Assembly: GCF_051020765.1 (NCBI RefSeq)
Contig: NC_134929.1
Coordinates: 20,598,135 to 20,662,134, forward strand
Direction of reading: 5' to 3'
DNA: 64,000 nt
Source of the DNA: Lasioglossum baleicum
Lineage: Eukaryota > Arthropoda > Insecta > Hymenoptera > Halictidae
The position numbers and the translations under genes are program-made. Shown one piece after another: positions 50,701 to 62,895 of this stretch. Below the pieces are notes generated by a model. It worked only from the letters and a program-made list of their open reading frames with translations. It did not search any database and was not told where the DNA came from. How positions within the stretch are numbered: position 1 is the first letter of the stretch; the number at the start of each line of letters is the position of its first letter.

Positions 50701-53700
50701 CATTTAAACTGCAACAACTTCGTGAAAAAAAATCTTATAGAAATCTACCTAGGCTTGTTCGAAAGCAGAGACTTCGATCTTCAAAATGAGACCAGATAGA
50801 TCGCCGTACCAATTTTTTTCGGCGAGTGATAGGAATTTGAATATCGCAGATTTTCCTTCTTAGCGTCGCGTTTTGCACAGACTGTGACGCGATGCTAAGG
50901 GAGCAAGAGATTTCAAGATACGAACCTTCTAGTATGTGTAGCTTCTCCTCTTCCGTGGTCCTCTCTTCCGCGAGTATTACCTCCTCTAAAAAGGACATCG
51001 AAGACAAGTTTAGTGATCAAATCGGTTTGAAGTCGGACATGCGTACCGGGAGCAAGTGAAACGACTAGCCAGGATCGGCGTCGGCATATCGGCAAGGGAC
51101 AAAGAAAGCTGAATCTATTCTCGAGCTTAAGAGGATAGCAAAGGGAATTCCGACGAGAGAGGCGTCCCGATCGATATAGCCGATCGAGGCTGATTTCTAA
51201 CCTGCTTTGCAGATCCAATTCAGGTAACAGTTCAGTTCACGCTCGAGCTGCTGCTGTCTTCGCAACTTCAGGAAGGACTGCCGGTTCTCCACCTTCTCTC
51301 TCTCCTTCGCAAACTCTCTACAAGCGTTACAGAGACATGATAGGCCGGTTACATGATGGATTGGGGTGGCTATCCTTCTCCCATCTCGAGCGAGCCTCGT
51401 GTATAACCAATTTCTTCAATGTTTGAAAATGCTCGATTTCGTTATCTAGCTTCATTTCAGGTTTGCTTCGATGAATTTGAACATTGAGAATTTTTTCTGC
51501 GTCAACTAAAAGAGCTAGTCGAGTGGTTCCCGCCTAGGATTATTTTTTAGACTCTCCCGAATATCGCAGAATTTTTTCTTATGACATTATGCAAATTTAA
51601 ACGTGTTTAGCCTTTTATCCCACCGGATACTCTATTTTACTGTGTCTCGATCACTTCGAAAATTATTTCAACATATTTAAAAGTTCACAATGTTATTAAA
51701 ATAATATAGTTGTACTCGGGAGAGTCTAGAGAATCGTTCTACGCAAGACTCATTCGCCTAACTTTCACGATTGAGACAGGAAAAATTCGTAAATTCTTCC
51801 CAGAGACTTGCACGAGGCTCCCTCTATTTCGTCTTAGTCTAGCGAGCGGTCTATCGGGAATAGTTGCTAGCAATTCGTTGGCGATCGCCTACTCGCGCAG
51901 TTACGCTTAGCGTTATCGCCGCTGGGTAATACGATACGTCTGGGACCGGGTGAGAATGAAAACTCATTGTCAGTGAGATTGCTGGCGCTACGAGCTAGGA
52001 GAATGCGGTTTACCGGTTGCGACTAGCGTTTACCCGGTTCTCGTTACTGCTACCGCTGTGTTTGATTTTTCCGCTGGGTCTTGCCGAATGTGCTCCCGAA
52101 TCTTGTCGCAAGACATAGTCTATTCTAAGGGGTAAAACGCGTCTGAAACGTACTAACAAACTTTCCTATTGGAGCTCTCGTTTCCGAAGTAATCAGGCTG
52201 AAAGATCGTAGACGGTCTATTCTTTTTAACAGCGTTCGACGTACCTTCAAATGCGATTATCTCGGAACCGGAGAGTCCTCTAAAGAAGTTCATCGTACGT
52301 TTCCGACTCGTCTCGTCACGTAGAATCGCCTCAGCAAATTGCATCGCGATCCAAGGAGCACAGTTCGAGAAACGAGTGAAAAAGCTCGGCTTCTTCGCGA
52401 AGAAGCGCCGCCAGAACCTCGATTGTTGCAGGACCCTTTCGCGGAGAGTGTCCAGCGAGAAAACCGATAAAACTGTGCTGCCGAGTCAATATTTCTCGAG
52501 CGTTGTTTCAAGTGGAAACGTGGTGAATTGGTCGGTGGAACCGCTGTTTCTCGCGGGACACCCGGTACGCGAACAGGGAGAATCGTCTCTGGATGCGGAC
52601 AAACAACGGGCTACCGGGGCGACAAACTCGAGGGAAAAGATCGATCGTTTCGAGACCTGCTTGAGTGATCCACTTTAAGTAGGCACTGAACGCAGTCGTG
52701 AACAGACGTTTTCTCTTTGCTTTCTGATAAGCCGCCCGCCTCTCGACGCGTGTTCGTTCGTTAGAAAACTCCCTGACGGAAAAGAAAGAAATAGAGATCG
52801 ACTGCCATATGGTTCGCGTAGATCCTCGGGAAAACCGTGACGACGCAGGATACACAGCCGAACGAGGAAATCGAGCATCTTTCTTCTCGAGCAGACAGAC
52901 ACGATTGGACATTCTGGTTCTCGGATCTTTTTTCCCGGAAAAACTATCGACCCTTCTGTATTGGCATTTCGCGCACGGTATTTGAGACACCCGTGTGATT
53001 CTTTCAAGGAAAAATAATCACTTTATAAAATGTGACAAAATAATAATGGCAATTTTTAATAATGGCAGGCATGATATTAACCTGATTTCTTCCACGTCAA
53101 TGTATACAATCTTTCTCTTTGTGAAAGATCTATAATTTTGCATTTACATATGTTTACGAACATTCTTCTTTTACTAGAAACTATGTAGATTTCCGAGCGA
53201 TGGAATGGCGCTTTACAGCGAGAGAAGCAAAATGGGTGAATACTTGTTTGCGAGAATAGATCGTTTGGAATGTATTTCCTGGAAATTGTTCAAGAAGGCC
53301 CGCGTTGTTTCACTGATAATTCTTTTGTTTCGGACAGTCGTGGATCCTGCGTCGCAATAAAAACGCGCCGGTTCGAGAGGAAACGGGAGGCAGGAAAGGG
53401 AGGCGCGTCTTAAACTTTTTTCATTTGGATCTGTCGACAAGAGAGAGGCTGAATGGAGATACTCACCCGCTCAGAACACCGAGAACTAAGTTCAGCATGA
53501 AGAATGAGCCAAGGACGATCAATGGTATAAAGTAAATCCAGTTGTACGAGCTGCCAAGAGCGTCGTTTGTCTGCAAATTTCACCAGAGCGCGTGAAGTAT
53601 AAATACCGAGAGCGCGTCGATACCGATCATCGGACTGGGGGTTACACTGATTTCAGTTTCGTTTCTTTTGATCCCCGAGTGGCCACGGGGAACGGCTACG

Positions 53701-56700
53701 GTTTACCATACATTTCAGGACGTTTGATCGAACGATGATCGAGAGTGTTGTAACTCTCTCGATAGCAAATTGTTAAAATGATGTTGAGGGACCACTGTAT
53801 ACGATGCCGTTTCCCGGGCTGCACTTCCAATACGATTCGCGATCGTATCGTGCTTGCGATCGAAACCGGAAGAGAATCGATCCGCGGAGCTTGTCCTGTT
53901 CTCTTCGAATTTCGATGGAGCGAAGCGTAGAACGGTATACACATTTACGTAGTTGTGTGCACACTACCGTCCATGAGTGTTCGAACACTCACGTAGACTC
54001 TGAAACATTTATTTAAAATAGTCGTAACGGGTGCTCCGAATTGAGTTAACCCTTTACACTCGAGTGGCCACTCTGAGATTATTCAAACTATTTTTTATAT
54101 TATTTAATTAGTATTTAATAAATCACTGATGATTTCAGTGTATGCAAGTTGCATCAGTTTAAAATTGGAAAAGCTTCGAGTGTAAAAGGTTAATATCGTT
54201 TGGAAATTGTGTAAGGTACAAAGAGGAAATAACAATTCAAATACAATATTGGACCATCCCGTTAATGACGTGATTAAAAAATTGATTCACGAGTCGAAGA
54301 TTGTGCGGATCAACATGGAACAAATGTTGAACGATAAATAATAATGTGAACGGCAGCTCGCACACAATACAAATGTCTATACACACGAATGTATCATATG
54401 AACACGGTCAAACACCAAGATTTGCAAAGAGGGCTGAAACTGACAGTGTTATACTGAGCAAGGTGAACATATACGTCAGTGTTAGAGCTGTTAAAACATG
54501 TTGCAAGCGCTTCTCTTCTTCGTTCCAGTGAACGAACAAGAAATGACGGAAGCCAAACCTGTCATCGGCCAAACACAGATAGAGATAGGTGAAGAAAGAG
54601 AGACAGTAGAGATCGAAAGATTGACATAGAAAAAGGGAGAGAGAGAGAGAGAGAAAGAAGAGAGAGAGTGAAAGAGTGAGAAAGAAAGAAAGAATAGATA
54701 GAAACACGACACAGAAAATAGTACGAATGATCGACAGAGAAAGACGGTTAGTGGTTACACATTTAGATCGAGAGTACATAAAATGGAGCATTTCAAACAG
54801 GTCACCCGAATATCTCGCTTGGTATCGATCATGGAAAAAAATGCATTCTGCAAAATCTGCTTCGGTCCAAGTTCTCTATAACCTATTGCTATTAATTTTT
54901 TTATGAGCTCTGGTACAGATACAAAGAACCCTGTTTCTGTTTAATGAAAAAACACATTTTGTAAAATATTCTTATATAGAGTCGTAAAACGAAATCAGTG
55001 ACCAATGTGTTAAAGGAGCAAGGTTCGCATTTATATCTTCTGTACGAGCGCACCGATGAAAAAATTAGTAACACCAAACGATAGTTGCCTCGAAATCGCG
55101 TGAACGTTGTCGAATGCATTTTGTTCCTGTCGTCAATAATAAGTGGGACATTTAAATGACTTGTTCGCAATGTCCCAGCCTGCTTCGCACGAGGGACAGT
55201 GAAAATGGCGCAGGCAATAGTTGGACAGGGGTTACGACACAGAAAGAGAGTTTGTTGTCAGGCCGACGATTCTTTTTTTTTTGTTAGAGTAAACGTATAC
55301 GAAACAGCGAATGAAACATAGAGAAAGACAAAGGAGAGATAGGCAGTGAGAGGACAGAGAAAGTTATCCGTTGATTTATAACACTGAAGGACATATCTCT
55401 TGCTTTACCCAGTACAATATGGCAGTCCAGCCCTCCATAGTGATGCACTGGAAGACAGTGAGCATGGCGAATCCGATGTTGTCGAAGCTGGTGATGCCGA
55501 AGTTTGGTCCCTCCCAGTGATCCATGCACGTCGAGACGTTTGCGTCGCACACGTGGGCCCCGAACGGCGCCTCGGATTTGTTGTCCGTGTTACACGGGCT
55601 CGCCTGTTCGCCCTCCTTCACGATAAAATCTACAACAGAATCGTCATCAACATCCATCATACTTCCAACAAGCATCCTTCATCAATGTTCAATTTTCTGT
55701 GCGCTGGGAACGTTCGCAGTGGCGCCGAGTAACCATCCAATGTTCAACCCTGATTTTAGGATTTTTTTCGGGAAAGGGAAAAAGTTAATAAAAAATCCAT
55801 TCAGGGGACTTTATTACACGTGTCTCGTTTTTCGTAAAATTCATAATGGGACCATTTGCCCTGCGTTCGATGTGTATACTCGTCATTGTTTGATTTTAAT
55901 TCCGCTGTTAAGAGGTCAAATATTTCGTACGTAATACACTCCTCAAAAGAATAGTTTTTTCGCTAGGACGCATAGTTTCCGAGATATAAGCGGAAAAAGG
56001 GACCTTCTCCAGTAGTTTCTCCAGTATCACGCGCGGAAAATTTTTTTTTAACATGCTATACATAATTTTCCGTAGATTTTTTCACGCTGTTTCAAATCTA
56101 TTCAACGAAAAAATTATTACATTAGTTTTGTACACAAAAATCGATTTCTTGCAAAATCCTGATGTCGCAGACTTTTGAGACCAGATTTGGAACAGCGTGA
56201 AGAAATCTACGGGAAATGATATATAGCATGTTAAAAAAAAATTTTTCCGTGCGTGGTACTGGAGATACCACATTTTCTTGAAATTCTACATGTTCAACGA
56301 ATTTTCTCAACGTTAAAAAACGTTCGTACCATAATCTCCCCATTTTTTTCCATATTCTGCAAAGTTTCAGCTTTAATTTAAAAAAATTTCATCGCTCTAC
56401 CTCATTTCTATCGAAAGTTCTTTGATTTTGAATCGAGTTTGGTCCAAATTTTCAGAGATGTCGGACAGCCGCTGTACGTGGCGCGGTAATTTCTGCGAAT
56501 CACTAACTTCAAATACAGCTGCCATAGGTAAAAAATTGTCGCAGCGAGATCATGGGGTGCTCAATCGAATCGGCAGAATCTCTGCTTCAATCTGACTTTC
56601 GGATCATGGTGTTGCGATCATTTCTTGCCGAGATATAGCGAGTTAAAGGAAAAATGGAAATTGTGCATATTTTAAGCATATCTTCAGAAACACCTGGTGT

Positions 56701-59700
56701 ATCGAAATGTTAGTGAAATTGAAAAAACAAAAGAAGTGCTTAGAAGAGAAAGAAACGCTCTTTCTATTGCTTTTTCGCACAAGATTCTACGATAATGTTT
56801 TCGCTTTCTGGAGCCAGTTAAAGTTAAAAAGCCAATATTTACGTCAATGTTGAATAACTCGAATAAAAAAAAATCGCACAATAATCAACAACCACAGATT
56901 TTACACAGGAAAGATAGCCCTTCGAAATGATATTAACGCGATTTATCAAAAAAATTTGTTCCTCCCTGTGTGATGTTACAAAGTTGCAGAAAATTTTTGT
57001 TAACCGTCAATGTTGTCTTTATCTCGTTACAATTTCGTAAAAAGTCAACATAGCAACAATTTAATACAGGGCATCCGAAACCAGAGGTTACACGCTTTCA
57101 AACCGTTGTTTAACGATATCAATACAGCAATTTTGGCCGAAGTTATGATCGTGTAAACTAGTAGCAATTTTTTGGGTTCGCAGAGGTGATCCGTTAATTC
57201 TTTTGAGGTGTGTAGCTTTCGATCGGTGTGAACGAAGAGTAGCACAGTGATGGCCGGTTGTTCTGGTACTCACGGATATCCCTGATGCTGTAACACGTTT
57301 TGTGCAGGGTTCCCGAATAAAACTCGAGGCCGATGATGGCGAATATCACGATGGCGAAGAGCACCAGCAAGCCGATCTGCAGAAGCGGGGCCATCGCCTT
57401 GATGATAGACTTGAGCACCACCTGGAGACCTGTTCGCAAAAAGTTGCCGAGGAGTAATTAGGCCCTACCACCGGCCGTCTTCGAGCGACTATCGCGCGTC
57501 TATCGAATCGATTCTTTTCTCCGTGGGAACACACTATCCCGGTCCTTACATCTTTTTCATTACAATCATTATCCCGGTTTTCGTCCGTCGCTGCTCGGGG
57601 AAATCGCGCCCGCGGAATCGCGTCTTCTTCTTCTTCTCATCTTCTTTCAATCTACTACCAACACAGCTACTACCATAAATGGCACATTTCTTTTTCTATT
57701 CTCATTCATTTATCAACCAAGGTATTCGACATTATTATTATAAAACGATCGCGAACGATCCGGCGGCCAAACAATTGGGATACTTCGTCGGTTTACAATG
57801 GACACAGCATACAGCACTCTCAAAAAGATATCTATTTGGGTGGTGCTACAGAAAACAACATAATCGTTCTAACGTTGCAAGGCATCTACGTGTATAGATA
57901 TATATGTATGTATGTAGAACAATATAGATAATATAGATATATATGGATACACAGGACGACACTTTTCAAGTCGCGCCCTTGATCTCACAAACTACATGTT
58001 CTTCCAAACAATATCTCAAAGAAAACTTTCTCCGTTTACAGAGGGACGTCTTGCGGTGTTGCGAATCGTCGCCGGGTTGAACGTGCCTTCGAAGTATGAA
58101 CATGAATTATCTTTTCTTAAACGAAACTGCATTTTCTCCGGATAGGCGTTCGAAATTTTTATGAAAATATTAGACAGACGAAAGATAAATCTTAAATTGC
58201 TACGAAATACCAAAGTATTGTAAATTCGTCTCGGAATATACCGCACGCCTATCTAACTGAAAACACGCAGTTGGAAGAACAAAGATCAAGACGATCCCCG
58301 ACCACCACAAATCCCTCTGCGAACGAAAGAGGTTTTCTTCGAAACCTTTCTCGAAAGGAACTATCGTTCGGGAGACAATTGCGCAGCTTCGAATGGGTCG
58401 CCCCGCATACAGAGAGATATACGGAAGATATATAAATGTATATTTATATATATATATATATACTTGCAATAAACTGACTACCACTGATAACTACGAAACT
58501 CGGACGCCCGGAACAACGCGATCGACGAACGCGAGCGTTCCGAGGTGACATAGCGGATCCAGTCGATCCACGAAGTATCCGAATCCTGGACCCGCCAAAA
58601 GGTTCTCCAAGAATCTCCACGACGAGCGCGTTCCTCGAGCACCGAACCGTTTTCGCTTCCATTTTTCGTTTCGGTTTTCGCCGTCTCTTCTCTTTTCTAC
58701 CCTTCGACCATTGGTTTTGATCGAAGTCTACGCGACGTTTCACTGTTACAGAATGTAACCGGAAGTTCGCCTGCACTGTGGACCAAAGTCATCGTCATCC
58801 TCTTCATTGGTTTCGTTTTTTTTTTTTTGTGTTTGCGGTTGGTCCAAGCTGCGTTTTGTATAGGCGGCTCGAAAGGGAGAGACCGGAGAAGAGACGAGGT
58901 TCTCAACGAATTAGATTTTTTCTCGGCTAAATCGGTAGTTTTTTCCGATCGTTTTCGGCTGGATTCGACACGGCCGATTGTATTGAAACGCTACTCACTC
59001 GGTATGCCGGAGACAAGTTTGAGCGGTCGCAACACGCGTATCGCACGCAACGTGCGCAGATCCATATCCAAGTCTATGCCTTGCGAGAACGCCGTGATGA
59101 ACCTGCCCCAAAACACACACACCCCGCCACACTTTACTACTTACTACTCTATTACACTAATACTCACGCTACTTAAGTACTTAAGCTACACAACTATGTG
59201 GTTAACTAGCGTACTATCACCTAAACCCGGAGGAGTACGGAGGACTGGGATGGAATCGGACAGGGAGAGAGAGAGAGATATATATAGAGAGATAGATAGA
59301 GAGAGAATAGATAGAGTGAGAGACAGTGAGATCGGTTGATAGATGTGCAAGCTATTCGACTACAATACCAAACACTTTGAGAAACGATTCACCAGAACTC
59401 CGTAGCAATCTCTTCGTCGAGTTGTTAACCATTCAGTCTATCTAATTCACTATCGGTGGACTCTGAACGTTAACGACTCGCGGAAATATCGGCAGTTGCT
59501 GGCGGACTACGAATCTTTGCGCAAAGTCTTCTTTTTTTCATCGGTATCCTCAGATTCTTCTGGTCCTCTTACTGTTTCTTCTGAATGCGTTCAATTCTGA
59601 ATTGTGAAATCTAAAATAGAGTGTGTGACTCCTAGAATGATCATTGTGCAGTGGTCGGTTTTGCGCAAAGTTCGCAGTCTTTCCTCGTTATCGAACAGCT

Positions 59701-62376
59701 TGCAGAGAGAGACATAGAGAGTTTCTATCGGATTGAAGCTGGTCCCGGACCGCTGTCTTCGGTCCTGTTTCGCTATCGTTGGAACAGGTTCGTTTAACTT
59801 GCGGTTTCTAGAACGACGATCGGCTCGCTACGTCTTCTTCGGCTCTAGACTACGTCGCTGAGACTGAGACGGGGGTGGATAGGCAACTGCTCGTGTTCAA
59901 CACTGTATATTCTACATTCCCAGCGATTGTTCACGGACTATGACCAGCCGGACAGGGGGTCGCTAAGTGGCTGAACACTGCGTGGACAGGGTGCGATGGG
60001 TCCGCGATCCGATTTTTACTCGATCGACTACCGATGCTCTAGGCTTTTGGCTATCGTTGGGAGCTTGGGAGTTTCACAGTGTCTACGGTTCCTATGTTGA
60101 GGAGAGTGTACAGATATGTGGATAGAAGTTGCCTGTATTTTTCTTGTTGGCCACCGATTGATGAAGATGATGGAGAACAGTGGCTGGCAAAAATGAGAGA
60201 CCGTTGTTCTGTAATGAAAATGTTCGCTATCTTGTTCATGCTGACCAAAAATTGCGTTTTGTTGACGAGTAAACTTTGTTTTCTTGACTTACAGCGTGTT
60301 TGCTTTGAATTTTTTACGTAGATTAATCACACTGTCCGACCAACTTTTTCGATGTTTTCAATATACTGTTGGGTGGATCTTACAGAGTTTTTTGCGCTGA
60401 TTCTCCGAATCTGCCCTTAATTATTTTTCCTACGCGCACAGTTTTTGAGAAACACGACCTTGAAAAAAAATGTATTTCTCAACTTTAAACAAATATTGTG
60501 ATGTTATTGTAAAGTATATTGCATTGTTCTTTACAGCAAAAGATTCTAAGACTTTCCCGAATCCAGTGATAGCCGATACTAATACATTATGACTGTATAA
60601 ACATATTTCAACGAGCATTAAAGACGGAAGACACCACTTTTGCACCAATTTTTGAGGATATTTTTTAATTTATCTCAAAAAATAAGGGTCCAGAGGAAAA
60701 TCGAACTATACCACGCGATAGAGTAGACTTTTATCCTTCAAAGGTACGTTTCTTTTCAAAGTCATGTTTCTCAAAAAAACTCTATAAGATCCACCCAACA
60801 GTATATTGGAAACATTTTTGGTGTTTAACAGTGTCATTAGGTGGAATTTCAGAAGATTAATTGCAATTTGAACGGTGTTTTGATTAGGCGAGTCCCTGCG
60901 AAGATGGTGGTGGTTCTGGCTCACAAATTTTTCATACAGTCGTTATGCCAACTGCTGAGCTCCCAACGGTAGGCAGATTCAGTGGACTAAGGGCCTAGTC
61001 TCAGAGGGGATCAATTTGGATGATCTAGGCGAGACGATCATCAACTAATATCTGTATGGGGACGCGCGGGGAGGAAGTTGATACTTGCGGATGGTTATTT
61101 TTCTCATTCTCCATTTGCAAAAGCGATGAGGTGGAACCAATCTTTGTTCTGTGGATGGTTCGATCTTTGTATAAAGATGGTCTCCTCTGTTGCTGTTTGC
61201 AATTCTTTCAACGAACAGAATCCACGATTACTGGGGCTCGTTCGTGGGGATTTCGAATCACGAGTTTCCTCCCACACGCACACACTCGCATCTACATGTC
61301 ACACGAGATGGTCTGTCGGAGGTGAGTGATGGACAGAGTTAGAGAAAGATAGAAGCTTCATGGATCGATAGTGAAAGGGAAGCTGGTTAGAAAGAGATAG
61401 ATAGACAGACAGAGAGAAAGAGAGAGAGAGAGAGAGAAATAGAGAGATAGAGAGTGAGAGTGAGAGAGAGGATACCTCGGTGAGATCTACAATTCCGAGG
61501 GACGATGACACGGTCTCTCGAGGGCGTCTAAAGGTACGACTCTCTAGCAAACACGAGCTCGCTCGAATACGTTACTGCTCTAGAACACCTAGTACCTATT
61601 TACCAATTTATTAGTCAATTCTATCAAACAGTGACTGTAGCTAAAGATAGAGACTGCTAAGTATAGAGACACCCGCAGGCCGGTAAGTCGTTGTGTGGTC
61701 GTTTCGTGTCAGCGTGCGAACAACAATCGACGGCGGTGAACAAAATTGTTTTCCTCCAGAAAGAAAGAGTGAGAGAAACAGAGTGAGAGAGAAACAGACA
61801 GAAAGAGAGAGAGAGAGAGAGAGAGGAAGGGATACAGAAAGAGATAGAAAAAAGAGAGAGAATGCCTCTCGCGTCGTTTCCAATTTTTCTCCCACGTTCG
61901 ATTGGCTCTTTCTCGATTTTTGTTCAAATCTCCCGTGCTCCCGTGCTTGGAAAAGAGAAAGAAAAGATTTCGTTTTTTTTTTATTCCTTTTTCTCCGATG
62001 ATAGATCGTCGGTTGCCTCGACGATTCGACATATGTTCGTATTGCTGTATGTGTGTGTGTGTGTTTGTGGGTGTGTAAGTGTTCGTGCGTGACTGATCTC
62101 GACTCCGGAAGTCTCTAAATTAATGAACAACGTGTGCATTAAGAACTGAACAAAACGACAGAAGAATAGTAAAACGCAATTGAAAACACTCTAGCGATCT
62201 AGTTCACGCAAATCCTCTATAGAGGCGGTAGAAGGATATATAGAGTAATTACGCATAATATATAGATATGTATTATATGTATGTAGGTATATAGAATAAT
62301 AATAATAATAATAATAGTAATATATAATAGACACTCGAATTACGCAAACACGTAGACACAGAATGTAATAATATAA

Positions 62377-62407
<31 letters not shown>

Positions 62408-62864
62408 GATATATCATGTATCAAGTAATATATCGATCATCAAACTGTTAACGATCATCTAGCGTCAATCAACTGATCTAATACACCCATAGCCTCTAAG
62501 TTCAAACGGTGGTGGAGTATTTAATTCAACGAAAGGGGAGAAACTTGAAACTGGATGAACTAAAGATGAAAGTATAAAACGTATATCGCTCGAAACTAAA
62601 TGGACAGAGAGTGATTAACTAAAGCGGTGATTTAATTTGTAAATAGATAAGGATAATGGAGAGAGAGAGAAAGAGATAGAGATAGACAGATGAAAGTATA
62701 AGTGTCAGGAGGTATACTGGATAGAATGTAATTAAAGTTTTAGTATCGATGCTCTGTTCTCTCGGAGCTAATAAACGTCGACCCAAAACCAACGTGTCAA
62801 CTAAATAGCAAGAGACAGAGATAGAGAGAGAGAGAGACATAGTTTCAGACAGACATAGTTAAAA

Positions 62865-62895
<31 letters not shown>

